This document shows, piece after piece, positions 1 to 10,398 of a DNA stretch of 64,000 nt. Each line of letters opens with the position of its first letter. The first letter of the stretch is position 1. The notes beneath the pieces were generated by a model, which ran no database searches, was not told the DNA's origin, and saw only the letters and a program-made list of their open reading frames with translations. Position numbers and translations under genes: made by a program. The stretch is from JBHYDC01 sp051861205 (lineage in GTDB: Bacteria; Pseudomonadota; Alphaproteobacteria; Rhizobiales; Pleomorphomonadaceae), in NCBI GenBank assembly GCA_051861205.1, contig JBHYDC010000009.1:62001-126000 (forward strand), given 5' to 3'.

Positions 1-1587
<1,587 letters not shown>

Positions 1588-2019
1588 GCGACCCACGCGC
1601 GGGACCGTGTCGGGTAAAGCCAGTGGCGCCCCGTGACGAGGCGTCGCGCGCCACGGCCGTAACCTTGGCCGAAGGTGTCGTGCCCGCCTTCTGGCTTGCC
1701 GCGCGTTCGGCATGGCTGCGGGTGACCTTGCTTTGAGGAGTATGCCAGTCGCTGCCAGCGGGATCCGACGTTTTTTCATCCTCTCTCGATCTGGGCATGG
1801 CTTCTGCCACGTCTGACCGATGGATCGTGCCGGCTGATCGCACTCGCGCAGGGTCGTTTGCGACGAATGTCACTTTGCTTTGATGCAATGCAGCTTTCTC
1901 ATTCTGCATTAGCGTCTCGACGTCTTACCAAAGCGGGAATATCCGCGCACCTTGCCGAACCTCCGTTTGCGCATGTGCCCGGTTGGTGATCGAATACCCA
2001 TCGGGTGATTTGAACCGGG
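1588..2019. other. Intergenic region after alaS
   Basis: About 430 bases without a convincing gene. Short open frames here overlap alaS antisense and show no recognisable protein. A run of T preceded by a weak GC-rich hairpin near 1755-1777 could end alaS transcription. CCCGGTT and AACCGGG form an interrupted inverted repeat at about 1978-2019, directly before the next gene; it could be an operator or a second terminator. Neither is strong. Confidence 0.4.
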
Positions 2020-3255
2020 TTGTTGTGCCGGGGGCTGAGGGCGGTGTCGAAGCGGCGGTGGTTCGAGATTCTTGAGATTTGCGCGCCCGGCGATCACGTT
2101 GCCAAGGCCGTCGAACGAGCCATTGTGCTAGCAGTCCTGATCAATATCGCGGCCACCGTTCTGGAAACGGTGCCGGATCTGGGGCGAGAGCATGGGTCGT
2201 TGTTTCTGGCACTTGAGGCTCTGACGGTCGCTCTCTTCATGGCTGAGTATGCGGCCCGGCTCTGGGTGGCCGATCTTCATCCCCATCTCAGCCGACGCAC
2301 GAAACTGCGCGCGCGGCTCGCTTATGCGGTTCATCCCGCTGCGATCATTGATCTTCTCGCGATCTTGCCGTTTCTGTTCGGGCTGTTGCTCGGCATCCTT
2401 AATGTTGAATTCGTGGTTGCCTTCCGGTTGATCCGGTTCATGAAACTCGCGCGATATTCGCCCGGCATGCGCTCGCTGGCGACGGCGGTGGTTTCGGAAC
2501 GGCGAGCGATCGCGGCGTCCGGCATCATCATGCTCGGCCTGATCATCGGCACCGCGAGCTTGATGCATGCTCTGGAAGGCGACCTTCAGCCGGACGCCTT
2601 CGGCTCGGTTCCGGCGGCCATGTACTGGGCCGTGACCACGCTGACAACGGTGGGCTATGGCGACGTGGTGCCGATCACGCCGGGAGGCAAGCTGCTAGCG
2701 GGCATCACCATGATCATCGGTTTCACGATGTTCGCGCTCCCGGTCGGCATTATCGCTACCGCCTTCGCTCGTGAGATCCGCCAGCGCGACTTCGTGGTAA
2801 CATGGTCGATGGTGGCGCGCGTGCCGCTGTTTTCAGACCTCGGCGCTGCAGCAATCGCCGACGTGATGCGGCTACTCCGGGCGCAGTCGGTGGAGGCGGG
2901 CACGGTGATCACCTATGCCGGCGATCCGGCGCGTTCGATGTATTTCATCGTATCGGGCACGGTGGAAATCGGCTTGCCGTCCGGCCCCGTGCGGCTTGGC
3001 GAAGGGTCGTTTTTTGGCGAGATCGCCGTGCTCCGGCGCTCGCGCCGCTCGGCTGACGTGGTAGCGCTAACGCCCGTGCGGCTGTTGGTGCTGGATGCGG
3101 ACGATCTGCATCATCTCATGCATAAGCGGCCGGAAATGGCCAAGCACATCAAGGCGACGGCTGAATCGCGGGTGGAAAATGATGCGATCACCCCCCGCGG
3201 CGATATCACCGCGGAGGAGATGGATGTCAACGAGCCGCCCGATCGGGACGGCTGA
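2020..3255 (+). CDS. Voltage-gated-type K+ channel with C-terminal cyclic nucleotide-binding domain (MlotiK1-like)
   Basis: This is a six-transmembrane potassium channel of the inner membrane. S1-S4 span about residues 30-150; the S4-like helix FRLIRFMKLARYSPGM carries spaced basic residues. The pore helix and selectivity filter are TTLTTVGYGDVVP (about 207-218). S6 is followed by a cyclic nucleotide-binding domain (about 280-385), whose phosphate-binding cassette reads GEGSFFGEIAVLRRSRRSADV, including the RSA expected to contact the cyclic nucleotide phosphate. The overall order matches MlotiK1 of Mesorhizobium, though that filter reads TTGYGD. The first in-frame start is TTG 2020; GTG at 2044 is an equally plausible start. 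The gene is convergent with icd, 8 bp away. Ligand (cAMP or cGMP) is not visible. Confidence 0.9.
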   Translation: MLCRGLRAVSKRRWFEILEICAPGDHVAKAVERAIVLAVLINIAATVLETVPDLGREHGSLFLALEALTVALFMAEYAARLWVADLHPHLSRRTKLRARLAYAVHPAAIIDLLAILPFLFGLLLGILNVEFVVAFRLIRFMKLARYSPGMRSLATAVVSERRAIAASGIIMLGLIIGTASLMHALEGDLQPDAFGSVPAAMYWAVTTLTTVGYGDVVPITPGGKLLAGITMIIGFTMFALPVGIIATAFAREIRQRDFVVTWSMVARVPLFSDLGAAAIADVMRLLRAQSVEAGTVITYAGDPARSMYFIVSGTVEIGLPSGPVRLGEGSFFGEIAVLRRSRRSADVVALTPVRLLVLDADDLHHLMHKRPEMAKHIKATAESRVENDAITPRGDITAEEMDVNEPPDRDG

Positions 3256-3263
3256 TGGGCAGA

Positions 3264-4475
3264 TCAGCCCATGGCCTTCTGCAGGTTCTCGTCGATCTTG
3301 TCGAGGAAGCCGGTGGTGGAGAGCCAGCCCTGATCGGCACCGACGAGAAGCGCGAGATCCTTGGTCATGAAGCCGGCTTCGACGGTGTCGACGCAGACTT
3401 TTTCAAGCGTATCGGCGAAGCGCTTCAATTCGGCATTGTCGTCCAGCTTGGCACGGTGAGCGAGGCCGCGTGTCCAGGCGAAGACTGAGGCGATCGAGTT
3501 CGTGGAGGTTTCCTTGCCCTGCTGATGCGAGCGATAGTGGCGCGTAACGGTGCCATGCGCGGCTTCCGCTTCGACGGTTTTTCCGTCCGGCGTCATCAAC
3601 ACGGAGGTCATCAGGCCGAGCGAGCCGAAGCCCTGCGCCACGGTGTCGGACTGAACGTCGCCGTCGTAATTCTTGCAGGCCCACACATAGCCGCCCGACC
3701 ATTTCATGGCGGAGGCGACCATATCGTCGATGAGGCGGTGCTCGTAGGTGATGCCGGCGGCCTTGAACTGGTCCTTGAACTCGGCCTCGTAGATCGCTTC
3801 GAAGATGTCTTTGAAGCGGCCGTCATAGGCCTTTAAAATCGTGTTCTTCGTCGAGAGGTAAACCGGATAGGTGCGCAGCAGGCCGTAGTTGAGCGACGCC
3901 CGGGCGAATTCCTTTATGGATTCGTCTAGGTTGTACATGGCCATAGCGACGCCGCCGCCGGGGTAGTTGAACACTTCGTGCTCGATCGTCGTGCCGTCAT
4001 CGCCCACGAACTTGATCGATAGCTTGCCCTTGCTGGGCACCACGAAATCGGTCGCCTTATACTGATCGCCATAGGCGTGGCGGCCGATGATGATGGGCTT
4101 GGTCCAGCCGGGAACAAGGCGCGGCACGTTCTGGCAGATGATTGGCTCGCGGAAAATGACGCCGCCGAGGATGTTGCGGATCGTGCCGTTGGGCGACTTC
4201 CACATCTTCTTGAGGTTGAATTCCTTCACGCGGGCTTCGTCGGGCGTGATGGTCGCGCATTTCACGCCGACGCCGTATGTCTTGATCGCCTCGGCGGCAT
4301 CCACGGTGACCTTGTCGTCGGTGGCGTCGCGGTGCTCGATCCCGAGGTCGTAGTAGTGCAGATCGATGTCGAGGTAGGGGTGGATCAGCTTGTCCTTGAT
4401 GGCCTGCCAGATGATGCGGGTCATCTCGTCGCCGTCGAGTTCGACGACCGGGTTGGCAACCTTGATCTTGGACAT
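3264..4475 (-). CDS. icd: NADP-dependent isocitrate dehydrogenase (403 aa)
   Basis: Converts isocitrate to 2-oxoglutarate with NADPH formation in the TCA cycle. The start is the ATG at 4475 (MSKIKVANPVVELDGDEMTR), preceded by GAGG about 11 bases upstream; a longer frame to 4532 has no family similarity. Family hallmarks are the ELDGDEMTRIIW N-terminus, WKSPNGTIRN substrate-binding region, YDGRFKDIFE and the metal-binding stretch IDDMVA. C-terminal EAEAAHGTVTRHYR is the cofactor/substrate-proximal loop. This is the dimeric eukaryotic-like type common in alphaproteobacteria, of normal length. It is convergent with the potassium channel gene and divergent from trmJ. Confidence 0.97.
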   Translation of the reverse strand: MSKIKVANPVVELDGDEMTRIIWQAIKDKLIHPYLDIDLHYYDLGIEHRDATDDKVTVDAAEAIKTYGVGVKCATITPDEARVKEFNLKKMWKSPNGTIRNILGGVIFREPIICQNVPRLVPGWTKPIIIGRHAYGDQYKATDFVVPSKGKLSIKFVGDDGTTIEHEVFNYPGGGVAMAMYNLDESIKEFARASLNYGLLRTYPVYLSTKNTILKAYDGRFKDIFEAIYEAEFKDQFKAAGITYEHRLIDDMVASAMKWSGGYVWACKNYDGDVQSDTVAQGFGSLGLMTSVLMTPDGKTVEAEAAHGTVTRHYRSHQQGKETSTNSIASVFAWTRGLAHRAKLDDNAELKRFADTLEKVCVDTVEAGFMTKDLALLVGADQGWLSTTGFLDKIDENLQKAMG

Positions 4476-4693
4476 ATCGGATCGGACCTCTTGAAGAGTT
4501 GATGGGGCTCGGCCGTGCCATGGTGGCGGCAATGGCGGGGTCGTAGCATGTTGCGGTGCAAGAGGACAGGTGGAGGAAAGTGGAAAGCTTTGTCCGCCGC
4601 GACAGGCCCCGGATATCTACCGTCTTGCCAAGAGCACGCTTGCAAACGGTGCCAATAGACGTAAACGGAACATCAGTGAGGAGCGGAGTGCAT

Positions 4694-5497
4694 ATGAGCG
4701 TGCCTGAGAAGCTTGATCCCGTCGTCATTCTCGTCGAACCTCAATTGGGGGAGAACATCGGCGCGGCGGCGCGGGCGATGGCGAATTTCGGGCTTTCGGA
4801 GCTGCGTCTCGTGAAACCCAGGGATGGGTGGCCGAGCGCCAAGGCGGAGGCGAGCGCTAGCCGGGCGCTGCATGTGATCCAGGGTGTGACGGTGTTCGAG
4901 CGGGTGGAGGACGCGGTGCGCGATCTCCAATTCGTCTACGCGACGACGGCGCGAAGCCGCGACGTGATCAAAGAGGTGCGCGGGCCGGTCTATGCCGGGC
5001 AACACCTGCGGGCGCTGGCGGGGCAGGGCGCGCGGGCGGGCATCCTATTCGGGCGCGAGCGGTGGGGGCTGGAGAACGACGAGATTGCGCTGGCCGACGA
5101 GATTTTGACGCTGCCTGTGGTGCCGGAATTCGCCTCGCTGAACATTGCGCAGGCGGTTCTGGTGGTGGCTTACGAGTGGCGCAAGGCCGGTCATCCGGAG
5201 GGCGACGAGGGGCTGCCCTTTACGATCGCGCAGCGCTCGCCGCCGGCCAGCAAGGAAGAGCTGATGCATTTCTTCGAGCATCTCGAAGGCTCGCTCGCGG
5301 CGCAGGGTTTCTTCCGGCCGACGACGAAGAAGGACAGCATGGTCCGCAATCTGCGCGCCATCTTCCAGCGGGTGCAGATGACGTCGCAGGAGGTTCGGAC
5401 CATGCGAGGCGTCATCGCGTCGCTGGACCGCCGGCCGTCACCGTCCGGCAGCGAGGCCGAGGGTAGCGCCGACGAGGGCGGCGATCGGGCGGACTGA
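4694..5497 (+). CDS. trmJ: tRNA (cytidine/uridine-2'-O-)-methyltransferase TrmJ family (267 aa)
   Basis: SPOUT-class RNA methyltransferase predicted to 2'-O-methylate nucleotide 32 of the tRNA anticodon loop using SAM. The start at 4694 (MSVPEKLDPVVILVEPQLGE) is preceded by GAGGAGC; earlier in-frame codons give no family similarity. Motif 1 is LVEPQLGENIGAAARAM. The C-terminal knot motifs GILFGRERWGLENDEI and LPVVPEFASLNIAQAVL are intact. The C-terminal extension RQMxR-like region (NLRAIFQRVQMTSQEVRTMRGVI) matches TrmJ rather than shorter TrmL, followed by an acidic tail. Five bases separate it from murI, so the two are probably co-transcribed. Confidence 0.92.
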   Translation: MSVPEKLDPVVILVEPQLGENIGAAARAMANFGLSELRLVKPRDGWPSAKAEASASRALHVIQGVTVFERVEDAVRDLQFVYATTARSRDVIKEVRGPVYAGQHLRALAGQGARAGILFGRERWGLENDEIALADEILTLPVVPEFASLNIAQAVLVVAYEWRKAGHPEGDEGLPFTIAQRSPPASKEELMHFFEHLEGSLAAQGFFRPTTKKDSMVRNLRAIFQRVQMTSQEVRTMRGVIASLDRRPSPSGSEAEGSADEGGDRAD

Positions 5498-5502
5498 GGG
5501 CG

Positions 5503-6285
5503 ATGCGGCTGATCCTATTCGATAGCGGTGTGGGCGGCCTGTCGGTTGTGCGCGAGATCGTGCGGGCGCTGCCGGGGGCGGCTATCGATTATCTCGCGGA
5601 TACGGCCGTGTTTCCCTATGGCCAGCTTGAGCCAGAGGCGGTGGTAGCGCGGGTGTTGACGCTGATGGAAAGGGTTATCCCCGAGGCGGAAACGGCGGCG
5701 GTGGTGATTGCCTGCAACACGGCCTCTACGCTGGTGCTGGGGCCGCTGCGGGCGCGATTTGCGGTGCCGTTCGTCGGCACTGTGCCGGCGGTGAAGCCGG
5801 CGGCGGAGCAGAGCCGGTCGCGGCTGGTGTCCGTTCTGGCAACGCCTGGAACGGTGCGGCGGGAGTATACGCGCGAGCTGATCGCTACCCATGGCGGCAA
5901 CTGCTGCTTCACTCTGGTGGGTTCGGCGGAACTCGCCGGGCTGGTCGAGCGGGTTCATGACGGGCAGGCGGTGCCCGACGCGGCCTTCGCGGCCGAGATC
6001 GCACCTTGCTTCGTGACCGAAGGCGACCGGCGCACCGATACCGTGGTGCTGGCCTGCACGCACTATCCGCTGGTTCTGGACCGGCTGGAGCGCCTTGCGC
6101 CCTGGCCGGTTCGCTGGATCGATCCGGCGCCTGCCATCGCGCGGCGTGTTGTGGCGGTAACGGCCGGTTCCGGCGCGCCGGGCAAGGGCGCGCGGCGGTT
6201 CCGGGCGACGGGGCGACTGCCGGACGGCGCGTTTCTAGCCGGTTTCGATTTTCCACCCGGCGCGGTAATCTCGATTCCTTCCTGA
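5503..6285 (+). CDS. murI: Glutamate racemase (260 aa)
   Basis: Interconverts L- and D-glutamate for peptidoglycan synthesis in the cytoplasm. The protein begins MRLILFDSGVGGLSVVRE, with the DSGVGG substrate-binding motif. The two catalytic cysteines lie in IACNTAST (about residue 69) and LACTHYPLV (about residue 185), as required for the two-base mechanism. Length is typical. The ATG follows the trmJ stop by 5 bases with GAGGGCG upstream. The order trmJ-murI near icd, alaS and rpsD recurs in Rhizobiales, which supports the assignment. Confidence 0.95.
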   Translation: MRLILFDSGVGGLSVVREIVRALPGAAIDYLADTAVFPYGQLEPEAVVARVLTLMERVIPEAETAAVVIACNTASTLVLGPLRARFAVPFVGTVPAVKPAAEQSRSRLVSVLATPGTVRREYTRELIATHGGNCCFTLVGSAELAGLVERVHDGQAVPDAAFAAEIAPCFVTEGDRRTDTVVLACTHYPLVLDRLERLAPWPVRWIDPAPAIARRVVAVTAGSGAPGKGARRFRATGRLPDGAFLAGFDFPPGAVISIPS

Positions 6286-6298
6286 TGGGGGTGCGATC

Positions 6299-6844
6299 AT
6301 GGCCAAGCAGTTCACGCGAATCGAACCTGAGCACAGAGACTTCATCGCTCGCCAGCATGTGTTCTTCACCGCCTCGGCGGCGGCCGAAGGACATGTGAAT
6401 CTCAGCCCGAAGGGCCTTAATGCCTTTCGCGTTCTGGATGAAAACACTGTTTGCTATCTCGATTGGACCGGTAGCGGCAACGAAACCGCCGCGCATATGC
6501 TGGCGGACGGCCGGCTGACGATCATGATGTGCGCCTTCGAGGGGCCGCCGTTGATTTTTAGGCTCTATGGGCGCGGGCGAATCTTTCTGCGTGGCTCGCA
6601 GGACTATGGCCGGTTGCTCATAGAGGCGTTCGGCGGGGAGGAGCCGCTGGGGGCCCGGCAGATCGTGGTGCTCGATGTGGAACTCGTCCAAACCTCGTGC
6701 GGATACGGCGTTCCCATGATGCCTTATGAGCGCGAACGACCCTCGCTGGTCCGCTGGTCGGAGGCAAAGGGTGAGGACGGGCTAGAGACGTACCGGCAGG
6801 AGAAGAACCGGTTCAGCATCGATGGATTCCCGACGGGGATCTAG
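6299..6844 (+). CDS. Pyridoxamine 5'-phosphate oxidase-family FMN-binding protein (181 aa)
   Basis: A split-barrel flavoprotein of the PNPOx-like superfamily. The N-terminal region with VFFTASAAAEGHVNLSPKGLN matches the family pattern in which a strand with HVN(L/I)SPKG binds the FMN phosphate, and YLDWTGSGNETAAHM corresponds to the second flavin-contacting segment. True PdxH catalytic arginines are not evident, so pyridoxal phosphate synthesis should not be assumed. The protein may be an F420/FMN-type oxidoreductase of unknown substrate. It starts 13 bases after murI and may be carried on the same transcript. It converges with the EAL protein gene. Confidence 0.8.
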   Translation: MAKQFTRIEPEHRDFIARQHVFFTASAAAEGHVNLSPKGLNAFRVLDENTVCYLDWTGSGNETAAHMLADGRLTIMMCAFEGPPLIFRLYGRGRIFLRGSQDYGRLLIEAFGGEEPLGARQIVVLDVELVQTSCGYGVPMMPYERERPSLVRWSEAKGEDGLETYRQEKNRFSIDGFPTGI

Positions 6845-6862
6845 CCGCTTGGCGTGAGTTGC

Positions 6863-8629
6863 TCACACCAGAAAGCGCGTGACGCGGCCGAGCGGCGAGC
6901 GCTTGGCCGAGCGCTGGCTGTCGTTCAGCCAGCGGTGCACCTGTTCAACCGATTCAATTCGCTCTCCCGCCGGCACGACCAAGATGGCGGCGGAGCCTGT
7001 GATCAAGGGAAAAAGCTGCTCGCGGCCTTCCGGGTCCAGGGAAACTAGGTAGCCGTTTGCCCGGTCCACCTTGTCGTAGAAGCTCTCGGCTTGGAGGCGG
7101 AAGCCCGCCAAGGTCGCGTCGACGGCGTGTTCGGTGTGCAAGATATCGTCGCTTTCCAGGCCAGCGAAGAAGTCGTCGCCGCCGGCATGGCCGAGGAAAT
7201 TGAGCGGTGCACCGAGATGGCGGCGCAGAATATCGGCGAAGAGTGTGATGATCCGATCGCCCTGGCGGAAGCCATAGGTGTCGTTGAAGGCCTTAAAGTG
7301 GTTGAAGTCGAAGTTGCAGAAAATTCGTGTCGCCGAATTGTTTTCCAACTGGCTTTCGATGAAGCGGCTGATCGAAATGCTGCCGGGTAGCTGGGACAAC
7401 CCGTTTTGATCATGGGCGATCTTCAGTCGCTTTTCGTTGATGATGCGGACCAACGATGATGGGGAGAGGAATCCAGCGTATTTGAACTGCCGCGTTACAA
7501 TCACACCTTCGACGTTGCCGTATATGGCGACACTATCGAGAATATCGTCGACGTCCTGATCCGTTTGCACCATGGGCGTGCGCAGCAGAACATCGCGAAG
7601 GCTGCGGCGCGATCCCTCGACCGTCGGTTCCCCGCGAAAATCGCGCTGGAGGACGATGCCGAGCGGCTCGTTTGCGTCGTCGGTGACGACGAGGGAGGCC
7701 TGATCGGGCGCAGCGCGAAAGCGGGCGGCCACAGCCCCGAAGTCTTCGTTGACGGACACCGGTTCGACGGTCGAGAGTTCGGCCTCGACGAGATGCGCCA
7801 TCGCGAGGCCGAGGTGATGCGTATCACCGGATCCGCCGGGCAGGAGATATCGGGCGGGAACGGAGGTCGGATCCCTGAACGGGCGGGCCACAAACCAACC
7901 TTGCACGAAGTCGCAACCGACGCAGCGGCAGGTCAGGAATTCCTGCTCGGTTTCAACGCCTTCGGCGATCACCCGCGCACCAAGCACATGAGCCAGATTG
8001 ACCATGGTGCTCACGAAAAGGCGCTTTCGCGCTGATTCCGCGATGCCGTTGATAAAAAAGCGGTCGATTTTCACATATTCAGGGGTGGCGTCGTAAAGCG
8101 TTTTCAGCTCGGAGAAGCCCTGTCCGAAATCGTCGATGGCGATCTTCAATCCAGCCGCCCGCAAGCCCTGGACGACCGTGACCACCTTGTCGGAGGAAAA
8201 CACCTCGTGTTTTTCAGAGAGTTCCAAGCAGACCGACGACCGTGACACGCCCATGCGATCGGCCACTTGGGCAATCTGCTCGGGGCTGAAAGCAGGGTTC
8301 TCGAAGATGCGGTTGTCGACGTTGAGGAAGATCTTGCGGCTTGGGTCTACAGGTAATCGACGGGTTGTGGCAAAGGCGAGTTCGTAGAGCGCAAGCTCGG
8401 TGCCAAGCGTTTCGCCGGCAGCGAAAGAGGCATCGAAAAAATCGTCGATGCTGGCAAATCCTGCGGCTTCGGTCCCCCGTATGAGGGCCTCGTAGGCATA
8501 AACAGAGCCGGTATGAATATCAACAATTGGTTGTAACGCGTGCGTTATGGTTGCAGGGAGCGCAACCTGCGCAATGCTTCGGCTGGGCGCTTTCGGCTCT
8601 CTTCTGTCATTGCCCACAACCCGCAGCAT
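6863..8629 (-). CDS. EAL-CBS-GGDEF cyclic-di-GMP protein (588 aa)
   Basis: Soluble signalling protein with the phosphodiesterase domain first. The EAL domain (about residues 25-270) keeps the residues needed for c-di-GMP hydrolysis: YEALIRG, FLNVDN, LELSEK, IDDFGQGFSELKTL, VKIDRFFI and AEGVET. A middle section (about 290-410) resembles paired CBS sequences (VTDDANEPLGIVLQRDF). The C-terminal GGDEF-like domain (about 420-580) has GHAGGDDFFAGL, i.e. GGDDF instead of GGDEF, and no RxxD inhibitory site before it. The sequence therefore suggests a working phosphodiesterase with a regulatory or weak cyclase domain. No transmembrane segment or signal peptide is visible. It appears monocistronic. Confidence 0.9.
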   Translation of the reverse strand: MLRVVGNDRREPKAPSRSIAQVALPATITHALQPIVDIHTGSVYAYEALIRGTEAAGFASIDDFFDASFAAGETLGTELALYELAFATTRRLPVDPSRKIFLNVDNRIFENPAFSPEQIAQVADRMGVSRSSVCLELSEKHEVFSSDKVVTVVQGLRAAGLKIAIDDFGQGFSELKTLYDATPEYVKIDRFFINGIAESARKRLFVSTMVNLAHVLGARVIAEGVETEQEFLTCRCVGCDFVQGWFVARPFRDPTSVPARYLLPGGSGDTHHLGLAMAHLVEAELSTVEPVSVNEDFGAVAARFRAAPDQASLVVTDDANEPLGIVLQRDFRGEPTVEGSRRSLRDVLLRTPMVQTDQDVDDILDSVAIYGNVEGVIVTRQFKYAGFLSPSSLVRIINEKRLKIAHDQNGLSQLPGSISISRFIESQLENNSATRIFCNFDFNHFKAFNDTYGFRQGDRIITLFADILRRHLGAPLNFLGHAGGDDFFAGLESDDILHTEHAVDATLAGFRLQAESFYDKVDRANGYLVSLDPEGREQLFPLITGSAAILVVPAGERIESVEQVHRWLNDSQRSAKRSPLGRVTRFLV

Positions 8630-9006
8630 TTCTATGCAGCCTCTTGGTGCCCCAAATTCATTGCAAGCGTTTGAGCGATGAGGGACTAGGTCAGGGTCAA
8701 TTGTTACAAGAGCGGTTCTTTCAGTTGATTTAACAATCTGCCCTTTTTGGTAGGTATGCAGTTTATTTTACCGTCATATAGTTGCATATTGTGAACGCCC
8801 GCGATTGAGGTTGACAGGCGAGGGCGTGTCCAATAGACACCGGCCAGCACGCGGGCTTCCGATAGGGGCCCGCGTGTCCGTTCACGCACCCGTGGAGGCG
8901 ATGCTACGCTGGCATCAAATCCTGTCGGTTCACCGGAGCTGTTGTCTCTGAAGGTGGGCAGAGGAGGGCGTGTGTCCTGACCAAGATCTGAAGCAGGGAT
9001 ACGCGA
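8630..9006. other. Intergenic region between the EAL gene and rpsD
   Basis: About 375 bases between divergent genes. It is less GC-rich around 8640-8800. No gene is supported; the short minus-strand frame at 8704-8889 lacks family features. It contains the rpsD promoter candidate listed separately and about 165 bases of possible 5' leader. Confidence 0.5.
8811..8839 (+). promoter_or_regulatory. Candidate housekeeping promoter for rpsD
   Basis: A perfect -35 hexamer TTGACA (8811-8816) is followed after exactly 17 bases by TAGACA (8834-8839), which matches four of six positions of TATAAT. It lies about 165 bases upstream of rpsD and points toward it. Confidence 0.55.
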
Positions 9007-9624
9007 ATGTCAAAGCGCCATAGCGCCAAGTATAAGATCGACCGCCGGCTCGGCGAAAACCTTTGGGGTCGCCCCAAGAGCCCGGTCAACAAGCGCGAAT
9101 ACGGCCCCGGCCAGCACGGCCAGCGCCGCAAGGGCAAGCTCAGCGACTTCGGTCAGCAGCTGCGCGCCAAGCAGAAGCTCAAGGGCTACTACGGGGATAT
9201 CTCCGAAAAGCAGTTCTACGGCATTTACGAGGAAGCCTCGCGCCTTCGTGGCGACACCTCGGAAGCGCTGATCGGCCTTCTGGAGAGCCGCCTGGACGCC
9301 GTCGTCTACCGCGCCAAGTTCGTGCCAACGCCCTTCGCCGCGCGTCAGTTCGTGAACCACGGCCATGTCAACGTGAACGGTCGCCGGACGAATATTCCGA
9401 GCTTTCGTTGCAAGCCGGGTGACGTGATCGAAGTGCGCGGCAAGTCCAAGGAAATGACCTTGGTGCTCGAGTCCGTCAGCCTCGCAGAGCGCGACGTTCC
9501 CGAATACATCGAGGCGGATCATTCCAAGATGGTCGCCAAGTACATCCGCGTTCCGGCGCTGTCGGACGTGCCCTACGCGGTCCGGATGGAACCCAATTTG
9601 GTCGTCGAGTTCTACTCGCGCTGA
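9007..9624 (+). CDS. rpsD: 30S ribosomal protein S4 (205 aa)
   Basis: Primary 16S rRNA-binding protein that nucleates small-subunit assembly. The N-terminal MSKRHSAKYKIDRRLGENLW is the alphaproteobacterial S4 type. The central conserved block GLLESRLDAVVYRAKFVPT leads into the S4 RNA-binding domain ARQFVNHGHVNVNGRRTNIP. The end LVVEFYSR is typical. Length is standard. The gene is followed directly by a strong hairpin terminator. Confidence 0.98.
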   Translation: MSKRHSAKYKIDRRLGENLWGRPKSPVNKREYGPGQHGQRRKGKLSDFGQQLRAKQKLKGYYGDISEKQFYGIYEEASRLRGDTSEALIGLLESRLDAVVYRAKFVPTPFAARQFVNHGHVNVNGRRTNIPSFRCKPGDVIEVRGKSKEMTLVLESVSLAERDVPEYIEADHSKMVAKYIRVPALSDVPYAVRMEPNLVVEFYSR

Positions 9625-9646
9625 TCGGGCTTCGGCCTACAAATGC

Positions 9647-9674
9647 AAAAGCCGCCTTTCGGGGCGGCTTTTTT
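9647..9674. terminator. Bidirectional intrinsic terminator between rpsD and grxD
   Basis: AAAAGCCGCC (9647-9656) pairs with GGCGGCTTTT (9663-9672) around a six-base loop, followed by further T residues to 9674. On the other strand the same hairpin ends in CTTTTGC, so it can also serve grxD, which ends at 9708. Confidence 0.85.
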
Positions 9675-9707
9675 GTTGGGCTGAACAATGGCCGGTGGCG
9701 ACGATAG

Positions 9708-10046
9708 TCAGGCCGGGGCCTTCACGGCGAGGCCGGCGTCCTTCATGTGCTGCTGCAATTCGCCCTGCTGGAACATTTCGCGGACGATGTCGCAGCCGCC
9801 GATGAACTCGCCCTTGACGTAGAGCTGGGGGATCGTCGGCCAATTCGCGTAGGCCTTGATCCCGTTGCGCAGGTCGTCGCTCTCAAGCACATTGATGCCC
9901 TTATAGGGCACGCCGAGGTAGCCGAGGATCTGAACGACCTGGCCGGAGAAGCCGCACATGGGGAAATCCGGTGTGCCCTTCATGAAAAGCACGACGTCGT
10001 TGGACTTCACTTCGTTGTCGATGAAAGCGTGAGTAGCGTCGGACAT
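9708..10046 (-). CDS. grxD: Monothiol glutaredoxin, Grx4/GrxD type (112 aa)
   Basis: Small cytoplasmic CGFS-type glutaredoxin that binds and transfers Fe-S clusters with glutathione. The motif KGTPDFPMCGFSGQVV contains the CGFS active site; WPTIPQLYVKGEFIGGCDI holds the TIPQ cis-proline and the GG-C-D glutathione-binding residues. Length fits the single-domain family. A BolA-family gene lies upstream on the same strand, about 70 bases away; Grx4 and BolA proteins form heterodimers in Fe-S cluster regulation, so the context agrees. Confidence 0.96.
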   Translation of the reverse strand: MSDATHAFIDNEVKSNDVVLFMKGTPDFPMCGFSGQVVQILGYLGVPYKGINVLESDDLRNGIKAYANWPTIPQLYVKGEFIGGCDIVREMFQQGELQQHMKDAGLAVKAPA

Positions 10047-10114
10047 GATTTTCTTCCCTATCCTTCCGGAGGGCCTTCTGGGGGCAAGGCCCGGTGGGTT
10101 GTATCGCTGCGGGA

Positions 10115-10348
10115 TCAGGCGGGTGCGCTGGTCTGGAGGGCGAGGGCGTGCAACTGGCCGCCCATCTTTCCTTGCAGCGCGTTATAGACGAGTTGATGCT
10201 GCTTCACGCGGGTAAGCCCGCGGAAGGATTCTGAGACGACGATCGCCGAATAGTGGTCGCCATCACCGGCGAGATCGCGGATTTCGATTTGGGCGTCCGG
10301 CAAAGCCTCCCGGATCATCGCTTCGATCTCGCGCGCCTGCATGGCCAT
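10115..10348 (-). CDS. BolA/IbaG family protein (77 aa)
   Basis: The start is ATG 10348 (MAMQAREIEAMIREALPDAQ); a much longer frame extends upstream to 10936 but is antisense-like sequence inside purL and is not credible. The short protein has the BolA class II KH-like fold signature: DGDHYSAIVVSESFRGLTRVKQHQLVYNAL, including the conserved histidine pair around RVKQHQ. BolA proteins partner with CGFS glutaredoxins in Fe-S cluster trafficking. It lies between purL and grxD, the usual alphaproteobacterial arrangement. Confidence 0.93.
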   Translation of the reverse strand: MAMQAREIEAMIREALPDAQIEIRDLAGDGDHYSAIVVSESFRGLTRVKQHQLVYNALQGKMGGQLHALALQTSAPA

Positions 10349-10398
10349 GCCGGTTTGTCCTATCTTCGATCGCCGGATGTGTCCGGCTTTTTGAACGG

